64,000 bases of DNA, from contig JUHI01000001.1 in the NCBI GenBank assembly GCA_000799755.1, positions 806,001 to 870,000 on the forward strand, given 5' to 3'. The notes under the pieces are model-generated. The model was not told the origin of the DNA and made no database searches. It saw nothing but the letters and a program-made list of their open reading frames with translations. The position numbers and the translations under genes are program-made. Each line of letters opens with the position of its first letter. The first letter of the stretch is position 1. The stretch comes from Martinezella tropici (lineage in GTDB: Bacteria > Pseudomonadota > Alphaproteobacteria > Rhizobiales > Rhizobiaceae). This document shows positions 17,009 to 26,625 of this stretch, piece after piece.

Positions 17009-18544
17009 ATGCCCGACCGACCGGCCACACCTAGCAAACGGACGCTCGACAAGGACCTCGACAAATTCACCTATGTCGAGGATGCGACCCATCATGTGAC
17101 GAAACGTCTGGTCGCCCCGGGTATCGGCCTGATCTTTCTCGGTTTCGCCATGGTTTTTGCCGGCATCTATGTATTCGGCCAGCCGCGAGCGACGCTGATT
17201 TTCGCCGCCGTTGCTCTTGCCGGCTACATGGCTCTGAACATCGGCGCCAAGGACGTCGCCAACAATGTCGGCGCAGCGGTCGGCGCGCGTGCGATCACCA
17301 TGACGCAAGCCCTCGTCATGGCGGCCATCTTCGAGATCCTCGGAGCGACGATTGCCGGCGGCCCGGTCATCAACACGATCTCGACCCACATCGTCGACAC
17401 CAACCGCATCATCAGCATCGGCAAGCTTGCCTGGCTGATGATGGCGGCGCTGCTTGCCGCCGCCCTCTGGATCAATTTCGCCACCTGGCTGAAAGCGCCG
17501 GTCTCGACCACCCACACGATCGTCGGCGCCGTCGTCGGTGCGGGTGCGGCCGCGGTCGGTCCGGAGCTGGTCAACTGGCATGTTTTGGCCGCAATCTCGG
17601 CGGGATGGGTGATAACGCCCTTCCTCGGCGGCACCATCGCCGCCGGCATCCTCTATTTCATCGAGACGTGCATCATCTATCGCGACGACAAGATCGCCGC
17701 CGCCAGATACTGGATTCCCATCCTGATCGGACTGATGGCCGGCGCCTTCTCGGGCTATCTCGTCGTCCAGCTGGAGCCGAAGGGCGCAATCCCCAATATA
17801 CTGAACCTGGCGATCGGCATTGGCGTCGGCATCATCGCCTGGCTCGGCGCGCGGCCGCTGGTGGCGGCGCAGTCTGTCGGGCTGGAAAACAAGAACAGCT
17901 CGCTGCGCAAACTTTTCCGCCTGCCACTCATCTGTTCGGCAGCGCTGATGTCCTTCGCGCATGGCGCCAACGACGTCGCCAACGCCATCGGGCCGCTTGC
18001 GGCGATCGTCCGCGATATCGGCCTCGGCGGCTCGATCGGCGTGATCGCCGAAACGACGACGCAAAAGGCGCCTTTCTGGGTGGTCATGATCGGCGGCTGC
18101 GGCATCTCCGTCGGCGTTCTGCTTTACGGGCCGCGGCTCATCCGCCTGCTCGGCGAGCAGATCACCAAGCTCAATCCGATGCGGGCCTATTGCGTCGCGG
18201 TATCAGCCGCACTCACCGTCATCGTTGCGGCCTGGTTCGGCTTTCCTGTCAGTTCGACCCATATCGCCGTCGGCGCGGTCTTCGGGGTCGGTTTCTTCCG
18301 CGAATGGTCCACCGCGCGCTCGAGGCGGCGCTTCACCTATATGCGCAAGAAAGCCGAGGCTGCGGGCATTCCCTGGCACGAGCCGGAAGCCGCGGATGAG
18401 CGCAATCCCGACGAGGTCCATCGCCGTCGCCTGGTGCGCCGCTCCCATTTCATGACCATCATCGGCGCCTGGGCGATCACCGTGCCTGTCGCGGCCCTGC
18501 TTGCCGCCGCCGTATATTGGGTTATGGTCGCGCTCTTCATTTAG
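17009..18544 (+). CDS. pit: Inorganic phosphate transporter, PiT family
   Basis: 511 residues. The two internally repeated PiT signatures are present: NIGAKDVANNVGAAVGARAIT in the N-terminal half and SFAHGANDVANAIGPLAAIV in the C-terminal half. About ten to twelve membrane segments are visible, with a cytoplasmic N-terminus of about 35 residues and a charged loop (RSRRRFTYMRKKAEAAG) before the last helix. It imports metal-phosphate complexes by proton symport. The GAKD variant in the first signature is common in the longer subgroup. No Pho box was identified. Confidence 0.93.
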   Translation: MPDRPATPSKRTLDKDLDKFTYVEDATHHVTKRLVAPGIGLIFLGFAMVFAGIYVFGQPRATLIFAAVALAGYMALNIGAKDVANNVGAAVGARAITMTQALVMAAIFEILGATIAGGPVINTISTHIVDTNRIISIGKLAWLMMAALLAAALWINFATWLKAPVSTTHTIVGAVVGAGAAAVGPELVNWHVLAAISAGWVITPFLGGTIAAGILYFIETCIIYRDDKIAAARYWIPILIGLMAGAFSGYLVVQLEPKGAIPNILNLAIGIGVGIIAWLGARPLVAAQSVGLENKNSSLRKLFRLPLICSAALMSFAHGANDVANAIGPLAAIVRDIGLGGSIGVIAETTTQKAPFWVVMIGGCGISVGVLLYGPRLIRLLGEQITKLNPMRAYCVAVSAALTVIVAAWFGFPVSSTHIAVGAVFGVGFFREWSTARSRRRFTYMRKKAEAAGIPWHEPEAADERNPDEVHRRRLVRRSHFMTIIGAWAITVPVAALLAAAVYWVMVALFI

Positions 18545-18613
18545 GGCGGTTCGGTTCTCACCGGGCTTCGAATCGTTCCATCTCATGTTTCTAGGGAATT
18601 CCAGGGGTAATCC

Positions 18614-19351
18614 ATGCGCGCCAATTTCCGCATGCAGCGGCTGTTCGTGACATCGGACATCAAGGCAGGCGTCGCCATCGAGGCCGATCAGGACCAGTTC
18701 AACTATCTTGCCAATGTGCTGCGCATGGAAGATGGCGCCGAACTGCTCATCTTCAACGGCCGCGACGGCGAATGGAGAGCCAGCCTCTCCTTCCCCACCC
18801 GCAAGCGCATTCTGCTGACGCCGGTCGAGGAAACGCGGCCGCAGCCGGCTCCCTCCGATCTGCATTACCTCTTCGCGCCGCTGAAGGTCGGACGGCTCGA
18901 TTATCTCGTGCAGAAGGCGGTCGAGATGGGCGCGGGCCTGCTGCAGCCCGTCATGACACAGCATGTGCAGGGCAAGATCACCAATCTGGACAAGGTGCGG
19001 GCCAATGTCATCGAGGCGGCAGAGCAATGCGGCATCCTCGGCATTCCCGATGTCGCCGAACCGGTTAAGCTTGCCGATCTGCTCGCGGGCTGGCCGCGCG
19101 AGCGCCGCATCATCTATTGCGACGAAGGCGATGCAGGTCAAAATCCCCTGCCGCTGCTGACGCAGGTGAAGGAAAAACATCTGGCATTGCTGGTCGGCCC
19201 GGAGGGCGGTTTTTCCGAAGAAGAGCGCGCGTTGCTGCGCAGCCTCGATTTCGTCACCGCCATTCCGCTCGGCCCGCGCATCCTGCGCGCCGACACCGCT
19301 GCCGTTGCCGCCATGGCGGTGATCCAGGCTGCCATCGGCGACTGGAACTGA
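18614..19351 (+). CDS. rsmE: 16S rRNA (uracil-1498-N3)-methyltransferase
   Basis: 245 residues. An N-terminal PUA-like domain is followed by a SPOUT methyltransferase domain. Diagnostic blocks: [47 protein letters not shown] and [18 protein letters not shown], the trefoil-knot SAM site. It methylates U1498 of 16S rRNA in the 30S decoding region. The start follows CCAGGGGTAATCC. Confidence 0.96.
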   Translation: MRANFRMQRLFVTSDIKAGVAIEADQDQFNYLANVLRMEDGAELLIFNGRDGEWRASLSFPTRKRILLTPVEETRPQPAPSDLHYLFAPLKVGRLDYLVQKAVEMGAGLLQPVMTQHVQGKITNLDKVRANVIEAAEQCGILGIPDVAEPVKLADLLAGWPRERRIIYCDEGDAGQNPLPLLTQVKEKHLALLVGPEGGFSEEERALLRSLDFVTAIPLGPRILRADTAAVAAMAVIQAAIGDWN

Positions 19352-19355
19352 GCTT

Positions 19356-19970
19356 TCATTCCAGCACCGCAACGACAGTTGCAACGATCAGCAGGATCGC
19401 CAGCGAGACGTTGACGATCCGCGAGATCCTCGGATCTTGGAGGAAGCGGGACAGGGATGCGCCGAGGAGAAGCCAGACCATGTGGATGGCGACGATCATG
19501 CCTGTCAGCAGCGCGATCTTGATAGCAGCGTCGAGCAGCCGCTGATCCTGAAACAGGCTGACGCCGGCAAAGACGGCTGCGATCGCCAGATAGGCCTTGG
19601 GATTGGCGACGGCGAGCAGGAAGCCGCCGGAAAAGGCAGGGGCCGCGACCCGATCGTCGCGGCGCGACAGCGGCGGTGCGGTGGCGATCTTGAAAGCCAG
19701 ATAGAGGATATAGACGGCGGAAACGACCGTCAGCACCAATGCACCGTGCGGCACGGACAGCAGGATCGCGACGACCCCGGCCGCAACGGCCAGCAACACC
19801 GCCACCGTGCCGGCGATAAGACCGGACACATAGCCAAGCGATCGCCGGAAACCATAGGCCGCGCCCATGACCGTCGCGCTGATCGTGGAGGGGCCGGGGC
19901 TTCCCATGATGACCAGCGAGGCCAGAAGCAGTGTCATAATGGAATAGTAGAGGCCATTTTCTTCAATCAT
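19356..19970 (-). CDS. LysE/RhtB-family amino-acid exporter
   Basis: 204 residues with six hydrophobic segments. The family signature is near the N-terminus: GSPGPSTISATVMGAAYGFRRSLGYVSGLIAG. AVANPKAYLAIAAVF is the second conserved block. Proteins of this family export amino acids or homoserine lactones; the substrate is not predictable here. It converges with rsmE with only 4 bp between. Confidence 0.9.
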   Translation of the reverse strand: MIEENGLYYSIMTLLLASLVIMGSPGPSTISATVMGAAYGFRRSLGYVSGLIAGTVAVLLAVAAGVVAILLSVPHGALVLTVVSAVYILYLAFKIATAPPLSRRDDRVAAPAFSGGFLLAVANPKAYLAIAAVFAGVSLFQDQRLLDAAIKIALLTGMIVAIHMVWLLLGASLSRFLQDPRISRIVNVSLAILLIVATVVAVLE

Positions 19971-20164
19971 CGATATGCTCCGCCTGATATCAGTCGAAGC
20001 AAACTATCCACGACAAAGGCTGGACGTCTTGAACGCTTGTGCAGATATGCCGGCGGTCGACACGGCTGTGATGCACTTGCGAGACATAAAATCCTATTTT
20101 TTTGAACGACCCTTGAAAGAAATTCACTTGCACCGTACCTCAATCCGCGTCAATCACCCTCCAA

Positions 20165-20192
20165 TTGACCTGCGGCTGGCGTGGGTTATCCT
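20165..20192 (+). promoter_or_regulatory. Candidate sigma-70 promoter of gshA
   Basis: TTGACC (20165-20170) and TATCCT (20187-20192) are separated by 16 bases and lie 21 bases before the gshA start. The match is fair and the predicted 5' leader would be short. Identified by eye only. Confidence 0.4.
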
Positions 20193-20212
20193 CCGAGATC
20201 TAAGGTAATACC

Positions 20213-21586
20213 ATGGCGCGCGATACTACCGACCAGACTCCGCTCTCCTCGGTCTCGGAAATGACGGCCTATCTGGCCGCCGGCAACAAGCCGGAGGAGA
20301 AATTCCGCATCGGCACCGAGCACGAGAAATTCGTGTTCTTCCGCGCCGACAACAGCCCCGTACCCTATTTCGGCGAAGCCAGCATTTCCGCGCTCCTCAA
20401 GGGGCTGCAGAAGAAGAGCGGCTGGGACCCGATCATGGATGGCGAGAACATCATCGGGCTCGGTGAACCCACAGGCATGGGCGCGATCTCAATCGAGCCG
20501 GGCGGCCAGTTCGAACTGTCAGGCGCGCCGCTCGAAACCATCCACGAGACCTGCAAGGAATCGAACAACCATCTGGCCACAGTGCGCGAGATCGCCGAGC
20601 CGATGGGCATCCGCTTCCTCGGCGTCGGCGGCAGCCCGAAATGGACGCTTGCCGAAACGCCGCGTATGCCGAAATCGCGCTACGAGATCATGACCCGTTA
20701 TATGCCGAAGGTAGGCACCAAGGGTCTCGACATGATGTACCGCACCTGCACGATCCAGGTGAACCTCGACTTCTCGTCGGAAGCGGACATGCGCCGCAAG
20801 ATGCGGGTGTCGATGAAGCTGCAGTCGCTGGCAACAGCGCTCTTTGCCTCCTCGCCCTTCACGGACGGCAAGCCGAACGGTCTTTCCTCCTGGCGTGGAG
20901 AGATCTGGAAAGATACCGACAACCGCCGCGGCGGCCTGCTCGACTTCACCTTCCGCGACGATTTCGGCTTCGAAGATTATGTGAAGTGGGCACTCGACGT
21001 TCCCATGTACTTCGTCGTTCGCGACGGTCGCTACCATGACTGCACACACGTCACCTTCCGCCAGTTCATGGACGGCGCGCTGAAGGGCGAAATCGCCGAT
21101 TGGCAACCGACCATGGGCGACTGGACAAACCATCTCTCGACGCTCTTCCCGGACGTGCGCCTCAAGCGCTTCCTCGAAATGCGCGGCGCCGACGGCGGCC
21201 CCTGGCGCCGCATCTGTGCGCTGCCGGCCTTCTGGGTCGGCCTGCTCTATGATGACGAGGCGCTGACTGCGGCCGACGAACTGACCAAGAACTGGAGCTT
21301 CAACGAGGTCAACGCGCTGCGTGACATCGTGCCGGTCGAGGGTCTGAAAGCCACGATCAAGGGCCATAACCTGCTCGATGTCGCGCGCGAAGTTGTCGGC
21401 ATTTCCCGCCTCGGCCTGAAGAACCGCAATCGCTTGAACGGTGATGGCCAGGACGAGACCGTTTTCCTCGCGCCGCTCGACGAAGTGCTCGCCAAGAAGG
21501 GAACGCTCGCCGACGATCTGCTGATGCTCTACAACGGCCGCTGGAACCAGTCGGTCGAGCCGATCTTCGAGGAATATCAGTACTGA
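20213..21586 (+). CDS. gshA: Glutamate-cysteine ligase
   Basis: 457 residues, the size of the alphaproteobacterial/plant-type enzyme, not the E. coli type. Conserved blocks: FRIGTEHEKFVF near residue 32, GLGEPTGMGAISIEPGGQFELSGAP with metal- and glutamate-binding acids, FLGVGGSPKW, and PSRYEIM-like KSRYEIMTRYMPKVG. It forms gamma-glutamylcysteine from Glu, Cys and ATP, the first step of glutathione synthesis, which rhizobia need for acid and oxidative stress and for nodulation. The start follows CTAAGGTAATACC. Confidence 0.96.
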   Translation: MARDTTDQTPLSSVSEMTAYLAAGNKPEEKFRIGTEHEKFVFFRADNSPVPYFGEASISALLKGLQKKSGWDPIMDGENIIGLGEPTGMGAISIEPGGQFELSGAPLETIHETCKESNNHLATVREIAEPMGIRFLGVGGSPKWTLAETPRMPKSRYEIMTRYMPKVGTKGLDMMYRTCTIQVNLDFSSEADMRRKMRVSMKLQSLATALFASSPFTDGKPNGLSSWRGEIWKDTDNRRGGLLDFTFRDDFGFEDYVKWALDVPMYFVVRDGRYHDCTHVTFRQFMDGALKGEIADWQPTMGDWTNHLSTLFPDVRLKRFLEMRGADGGPWRRICALPAFWVGLLYDDEALTAADELTKNWSFNEVNALRDIVPVEGLKATIKGHNLLDVAREVVGISRLGLKNRNRLNGDGQDETVFLAPLDEVLAKKGTLADDLLMLYNGRWNQSVEPIFEEYQY

Positions 21587-21720
21587 TAGCCAACGACCTG
21601 CCGTCGAAACCTGATGGTGCGGCGGCAGAAACCGGTATGCGCCTCCCTTTTTCCGCGATACTATCGGAATCAAGCGCCGCCTGATTCCGAAGCGGCCTCA
21701 TAGCGGGGAAAGGGACTTCG

Positions 21721-22590
21721 ATGCTGCCACTCTTCGACATGATGATGCAGGCACAGAATGGCGCCGCAACGGAGGCCATGGCCAAGCAGTTCAATCTGGC
21801 GCAGGAGCAGGCGACGAAGGCGATGGCCGCACTGATGCCTGCCTTCTCTTCCGGCTTCAAGCGCAGTGCCACCGATCCCTATAATTTCATGGGCGTGATG
21901 CAGGATATCGCATCCGGCAACTATGCCAAATATTTCGAGGACATGACCAAGGCCTTCACGCCTGAAGGCATCGCGGACGGCAATGCCGTGCTGGGCAGGC
22001 TGTTCGGCTCGAAAGACGTTTCCCGCGCGATCGCGGCGCAGGCCGCGCAGATGACCGGCATTGGCCAGGAAATCTACAAGCGCATGCTGCCCGCCATGGC
22101 CGATACGCTGATGGGCGGCCTGTTCAAGGAAACCAGCGGCCAGATCCCGCCGATGACCAACCCCTTCCTCAACACCGATATGGGCGCGGTGATGCAAGGC
22201 TGGCTGCAGAGCATCGGTTTCGCACCGAAGCAGCAGCCGACGCCGCAGGCGAGCATCTTCGACAATCCCTTCACGCAGGCAATGGAGCTGATGTTCGGCG
22301 CCGATGCCGTCAAGCGCGAGAAACTGGCGCAGACCAATCCCTTTCTGGACAATCCTTTCGCCAAGGCGTTTCAGGATATGATGAAAAACTTCCCGATGGC
22401 GGCCGAGCCGCCAAAGGAAGAAGCGAAAGCCAAGCCCTCCGCCGGCGTCGACATGGCCGCCTATACCGACATGTTCAACGCCATGTTCGACAGCGGCCTT
22501 GAAGTGCAGAAGACCTATCAGAAGAACATGGAAGCGATCTTCGACAGCTATTTGAAGGGTCAGGACAAGCCTGCACCGAAAGCGGAATGA
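21721..22590 (+). CDS. DUF937-type protein with NPF-repeat linker
   Basis: 289 residues. Residues 1-135 are Ala/Met-rich helices of the DUF937 type (EQATKAMAALMPAFSSGFKRSA, then LGRLFGSKDVSRAIAAQAAQMTG). From residue 145 the protein becomes Pro/Gln-rich with four NPF tripeptides at 147, 182, 206 and 211. A final helical piece (VDMAAYTDMFNAMFDSGLEVQKTYQKNMEAIFDSYL) resembles phasin-like amphipathic helices. No signal peptide. The function of DUF937 is not settled. The start at 21721 follows GGGGAAAGGGACTTCG. Confidence 0.75.
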   Translation: MLPLFDMMMQAQNGAATEAMAKQFNLAQEQATKAMAALMPAFSSGFKRSATDPYNFMGVMQDIASGNYAKYFEDMTKAFTPEGIADGNAVLGRLFGSKDVSRAIAAQAAQMTGIGQEIYKRMLPAMADTLMGGLFKETSGQIPPMTNPFLNTDMGAVMQGWLQSIGFAPKQQPTPQASIFDNPFTQAMELMFGADAVKREKLAQTNPFLDNPFAKAFQDMMKNFPMAAEPPKEEAKAKPSAGVDMAAYTDMFNAMFDSGLEVQKTYQKNMEAIFDSYLKGQDKPAPKAE

Positions 22591-22716
22591 GGCGCGGCAC
22601 GTCCCTTTCGGTCTATATGGGCTGTTCGTAATTCTGCACAGCCCGTGCGCATTGCGCCCAGTTATCACACATTGAGACGAGGCCTATTTCTGTTTTCTTC
22701 TCGAAAGGAGATAGCC

Positions 22717-23595
22717 ATGTCCAGCATCGATCAATCAGGCAGTTTCACCCTTGGGGACCGTAGGGTCAAACGGCTTGGCTACGGCGCCATGCAGCTCGCA
22801 GGCCCTCACGTCTTCGGGCCGCCGAAGGACCACGACACCGCGCTCGCAGTCCTGCGCGACGCCATCGCCTCCGGCGTCAACCATATCGACACCAGCGATT
22901 TCTACGGTCCACATGTGACCAACCGGCTGATCCGGGAAGCGCTACATCCCTATCGAGACGATCTCGTCATCGTTACCAAGATCGGCGCGCGCCGGGGCAC
23001 GGATGCCTCCTGGCTGCCGGCTTTCTCCGCCGACGAGTTGAAGCAGGCCGTGCATGACAATCTGCGCAACCTGCAGCTCGACGTGCTCGATGTCGTCAAT
23101 CTTCGCGTCATGCTCAACCCGTATCAGCCGACGGAGGGCTCGATCGAGGCGCCGCTGACCGCCCTTGCGGAACTCCAGCATCAGGGCCTCGTGCGTCATA
23201 TCGGATTGAGCAACGTCACGCGCGGCCAGATCGCCGAGGGCCGCACGATCACAGATATCGTCTGCGTACAGAACCTCTACAATTTGGCCCAGCGCACCGA
23301 CGATGCGCTGGTCGACGAACTCAATCGCGATGGCATCGCCTACGTACCCTTCTTCCCGCTCGGCGGCTTCTCGCCGCTGCAATCCTCAGCCCTGTCAGAT
23401 GTGGCCACGCGCCTGAACGCGACCCCGATGCAGGTGGCGCTCGCCTGGCTGCTGCAGCGCGCGCCCAATATCCTGCTTATTCCGGGAACGTCGTCGCCCG
23501 CCCACCTCAAGCAGAATATTGCAGCCGCCGAATTGAAGCTGCCGGAGGATGCAGTCGCCGAACTCGACCGCATCGCCAGCGCCGACCACGCCTGA
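22717..23595 (+). CDS. Aldo/keto reductase family oxidoreductase
   Basis: 292 residues. AKR blocks: VKRLGYGAMQLAG, HIDTSDFYGPHVTNRLIREAL with the catalytic Asp and Tyr, VIVTKIGA with Lys, and the C-terminal LLIPGTSSPAHLKQNI NADPH-binding strand. The usual active-site His position reads DVVNLRVM, with Asn-Leu-Arg where most AKRs have His, which may mean altered activity. Start 22717 follows GAAAGGAGATAGCC. It is not closely similar to the AKR at 1741. Confidence 0.9.
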   Translation: MSSIDQSGSFTLGDRRVKRLGYGAMQLAGPHVFGPPKDHDTALAVLRDAIASGVNHIDTSDFYGPHVTNRLIREALHPYRDDLVIVTKIGARRGTDASWLPAFSADELKQAVHDNLRNLQLDVLDVVNLRVMLNPYQPTEGSIEAPLTALAELQHQGLVRHIGLSNVTRGQIAEGRTITDIVCVQNLYNLAQRTDDALVDELNRDGIAYVPFFPLGGFSPLQSSALSDVATRLNATPMQVALAWLLQRAPNILLIPGTSSPAHLKQNIAAAELKLPEDAVAELDRIASADHA

Positions 23596-23604
23596 CGCGA
23601 CCTC

Positions 23605-25203
23605 TCACCTATCCGAGACGGTTCGGGCCGACAGCTCGAGCCGTCTCTCTATGCCGATATTGTCGAGAAATACCTCATCGTGGCTGACGACCAGAAGTGC
23701 GCCGTCATAGGCGCTAAGCCCGGCTTCGACCGCCGAAACGGAATCGATGTCCAGATGGTTGGTGGGCTCGTCCAGAATCAGCAACGACGGCGGCACCAAA
23801 CCGCCGAGCACGCAGGCAAGCCCGGCACGCAACAATTGCCCACCGCTCAGGCTTGAGACGATCTGCAGCGCTGCATCGGCCCGGAACATGAAGCGCGCCA
23901 GGGCGGCTCGGCAGGCATTCTCATCCGCATCCGGATTGATCCGCCTGAAATTGTCGCGGATCGAAAGCGACGGATCGAGAAGGCTCACTCGCTGGTCCAA
24001 CAAGGCGAAATGGACGACCCGCACCGTTCCGCTCCACGGCTTCAGCCCGCCGGAAACCAGCGCCAGCAGCGTCGTCTTGCCGGAACCGTTCGGTCCGGTG
24101 ATGGCAACGCGTTCCGGCCCGGTGATGATGAAATCGAAATCGCGCAGGATCGGCCGTTCGGGCTCGTAACCGGCAGTCACGCCCTCCATCTTGAGGACGA
24201 TCCTGTTTGCCGGAAGTCCCGAGGTCGGCAGCTTGACAGTCAGGGGTTGGAGGATCTCGATCTTTTCGCGGGCGGCGGCGGCATCCTGCAGGGCCTGCCC
24301 ACGGCGCCGTTCGGCAAGTCGCGTGTTCTCGGCGCTCGTCATCTGCGCTCGCTCCTTCAAGCCGCCGAGCATAATGCGCGGAATGCCGCCCTTGGCCGCC
24401 ATTTTCCGACCGGCCTTGTCCCGCCTCGCCTGCCGCTCGACGGCCGCCTGCGCGCTTCTTTCCACTTCGGCGACACGCTTTTCCGCCTCGACGAAATCGT
24501 GCTCGGCGGCTGAAAGCTCCAGCGCCTTGCGTTCGCGATACTGGCTCCAGTTGCCGCCGTAGCGCGAGGCGCCGAGCGATGTCAGCTCAACGATCGCATC
24601 CATGGTATCGAGCAATTCGCGGTCATGACTAATGACGATCGCGCCTGCCCTCCAGCCTGCGAGCAGATCGATGACCGCCAAGCGGCCGTCGCGGTCGAGA
24701 TTGTTGGTGGGTTCGTCGAGAATGAGGAAATCGGGATCGTCGACGATGAGAGCTGCCAGACCGCAGCGCGTGCGCTGTCCGCCCGACAGCGTCACGAGAG
24801 GCGTTTCCGGCGCAACATCTAGTTCGACGCGATCGAGTGCCGAGGCGATACGCTGCTCGAGCGTCCAATCGGCCGAAGCGAGCTCTTCATTCGTCGCCTC
24901 GCCCGCTTCCGCACGCTTCAGCATGGCCAGCGCCTCGCTTGCGCCGAAAAGGTCGGCGACGGTTTCTTCCGCCTCCACCTGCACGCTCTGGCGCAGGATT
25001 CCCAATCTGCCGCTGAAGGAGATCGTGCCGGATTGCGGCTGCAGCTCGCCGGAGACGAGTCTGATCAGCGTCGTCTTACCAACGCCGTTGCGGCCGACAA
25101 GGCCGGTGCGTTCGGCGCCGAAACTCAGATCGAGATTGGAAAGAAGCGGCCGGCCGTCAGGCGTGGACCACGAAAGATTGGATAGAACGATGGATATGGG
25201 CAT
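23605..25203 (-). CDS. ABC-F family ATPase (duplicated ATP-binding domains)
   Basis: 532 residues with two ABC domains and no membrane segments. Domain 1: Walker A GRNGVGKTT, signature LSGGQRTR, Walker B FLILDEPTNNLD. Domain 2: GPNGSGKTT, LSGGQLLR, LLILDEPTNHLD. The linker is charged and helical (residues about 230-310). ABC-F proteins act on the ribosome, either as translation factors or in antibiotic protection; they are not transporters. Which subfamily it belongs to cannot be told by eye. The start follows CGGGGAAATTCTTGTTC. It converges with the AKR gene, 9 bp apart. Confidence 0.92.
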   Translation of the reverse strand: MPISIVLSNLSWSTPDGRPLLSNLDLSFGAERTGLVGRNGVGKTTLIRLVSGELQPQSGTISFSGRLGILRQSVQVEAEETVADLFGASEALAMLKRAEAGEATNEELASADWTLEQRIASALDRVELDVAPETPLVTLSGGQRTRCGLAALIVDDPDFLILDEPTNNLDRDGRLAVIDLLAGWRAGAIVISHDRELLDTMDAIVELTSLGASRYGGNWSQYRERKALELSAAEHDFVEAEKRVAEVERSAQAAVERQARRDKAGRKMAAKGGIPRIMLGGLKERAQMTSAENTRLAERRRGQALQDAAAAREKIEILQPLTVKLPTSGLPANRIVLKMEGVTAGYEPERPILRDFDFIITGPERVAITGPNGSGKTTLLALVSGGLKPWSGTVRVVHFALLDQRVSLLDPSLSIRDNFRRINPDADENACRAALARFMFRADAALQIVSSLSGGQLLRAGLACVLGGLVPPSLLILDEPTNHLDIDSVSAVEAGLSAYDGALLVVSHDEVFLDNIGIERRLELSARTVSDR

Positions 25204-25353
25204 GAACAAGAATTTCCCCGATGACAAGGCTGAACGGCGTTGCGGTCGAGGTGAATTTCATTGCTGCACACATCCTGTTGGTATTGCTGATGTCCGTAAG
25301 CTAGGCGACAAGCAGCTTCAGTTCAAGCCCGGCGCGCAAAGTCCGGGCCAAGT

Positions 25354-25935
25354 TCAACCCTTGGCATCAATGGCATCAAGGAAGTCGATAACGCGCTTCC
25401 AGGTGAGATCCGCCGCCTTGGCGTCATAATCGGGCAGGCTGGCATCGGTGTAGAGGTGGCCGCCGCCACCCGGATATCGGAAAATCTCGGCAGCGGTTCC
25501 GGATTTTCCGGCTGCCTGCCGCCAGGCGGCTACATCCTCCTCTGGTTCGAACGGGTCGGGTTCGGCCAGATGCAGCTGCAAGGGCAAGCCCTTGCGTGCA
25601 TTCCCGGCGATCGGGGCGATGCCGTGCAAGAACAGGATGCCCGCGGTCCTCTCCCGCTTAGGCCACAGGTTTGACGCGACCCCGGCGCCCATCGAAAATC
25701 CCGCGAGCACGGTCGAGGCCGGCAGCCCCGCCAGCGCCCATTGCGCGCGCTCGCAAATCGTCTGCCAACCGATCTCGTCCTTGAACTCGAAGCCCTCTTC
25801 GATCGATCGGGCAATCAGCCCTTCATAGAGATCCGGCGCGAAGGCCTTGTGCCCAGCGGCCTGCGCGCGCTCGACAGCCTCATGTTCGAGCGGACGCAAA
25901 CCATAGACGGAGTGGAAGAAGATCACCGTTGCCAT
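25354..25935 (-). CDS. Dienelactone-hydrolase-like alpha/beta hydrolase
   Basis: 193 residues. The start MATVIFFHSVYGLRPLE leads into an alpha/beta fold. The nucleophile elbow is GFSMGAGVA, with Ser where classical dienelactone hydrolase has Cys; LHGIAPI, then LAEPDPFEPEED with the Asp region, and GGGHLYTD with the catalytic His follow. This matches small DLH-family proteins found near metabolic genes. The in-frame frame continues upstream to 26070, but that part has no ribosome-binding site. Confidence 0.85.
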   Translation of the reverse strand: MATVIFFHSVYGLRPLEHEAVERAQAAGHKAFAPDLYEGLIARSIEEGFEFKDEIGWQTICERAQWALAGLPASTVLAGFSMGAGVASNLWPKRERTAGILFLHGIAPIAGNARKGLPLQLHLAEPDPFEPEEDVAAWRQAAGKSGTAAEIFRYPGGGGHLYTDASLPDYDAKAADLTWKRVIDFLDAIDAKG

Positions 25936-26037
25936 CGTCGAATCCCTGCTGTTTCGATTGGGCGGTAAGATAAGACAGTTGTGCCCGGAGGCAACTTGTC
26001 CGCGCATGATCCGCCAGAGAAACAATGCCGCAGAAAG

Positions 26038-26074
26038 AAAAAACCCGGTGCTGGCCCTTGGGCCGAACACCGGG
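26038..26074 (-). terminator. Intrinsic terminator after the DUF1127 gene
   Basis: On the minus strand a GC-rich hairpin with arms CCCGGTG (pairing 26068-26074 with 26044-26050) and an inner GGCCC/GGGCC stem is followed directly by TTTTTT (26043-26038). It is 53 bases past the DUF1127 stop and has classic Rho-independent form. Confidence 0.85.
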
Positions 26075-26126
26075 AAAGAGGCAGGGCTTATTGGCTATCA
26101 CCCTGCGGGGAAACTGTTGTCCGACA

Positions 26127-26432
26127 TCAACCGCTAAAGCTGCTGAAGGCGGAGAGGCGCGTGCGGCGACGCGCGGAATGGGTCAGATGGCTGGACGGGT
26201 CCTCGAAGAAGGTCGAGGTGGTCAGCGCCGCCCTCAAATCCTGCCTGGTAAGGCCGATGTCCCGCAGCTGGCTGTCGTCGAGCTCATTGAGATAGTCGAT
26301 CTCCTGGCGATTTCGGATTGCGCGCCAGATGGAAGCGAGATTGGCGACAGCGAGCATCATCCGCGCCGTCAGCGACAGCGATGGCGTTGCAAGGCCGAGG
26401 TCAAGGGTCCGATCTGTCGTGCGCATTTCCAT
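26127..26432 (-). CDS. DUF1127 family small protein
   Basis: 101 residues. The DUF1127 core is IWRAIRNRQEIDYLNELDDSQLRDIGLTRQDLRAAL, with the typical L-x-x-L-D-D-x-x-L-x-D-I-G-L-x-R pattern. A hydrophobic helix precedes it (LSLTARMMLAVANLASI). DUF1127 proteins in agrobacteria and other alphaproteobacteria have been linked to phosphate and carbon metabolism and RNA interactions, without a settled mechanism. Starts at 26432 or 26426 are both possible after AAGGAAAGGATT. A strong terminator follows and a LysR gene is divergent. Confidence 0.9.
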   Translation of the reverse strand: MEMRTTDRTLDLGLATPSLSLTARMMLAVANLASIWRAIRNRQEIDYLNELDDSQLRDIGLTRQDLRAALTTSTFFEDPSSHLTHSARRRTRLSAFSSFSG

Positions 26433-26625
26433 AATCCTTTCCTTGGGCACACGCGAGCCAAGCCCCTCCCCGGTGTTCCGGAAAAGGGCGTAGGCCGGGA
26501 GGAGTTCGACAGGGTTTGCTGTTCGATTGGTATGCTGAATTGCATTCAGAAGATGCCAAAGGCCTATTGATCAGTCCAACGAATGTTTCTAATGATAACT
26601 ATCAAACTCCTTTATAGGTGAACCC

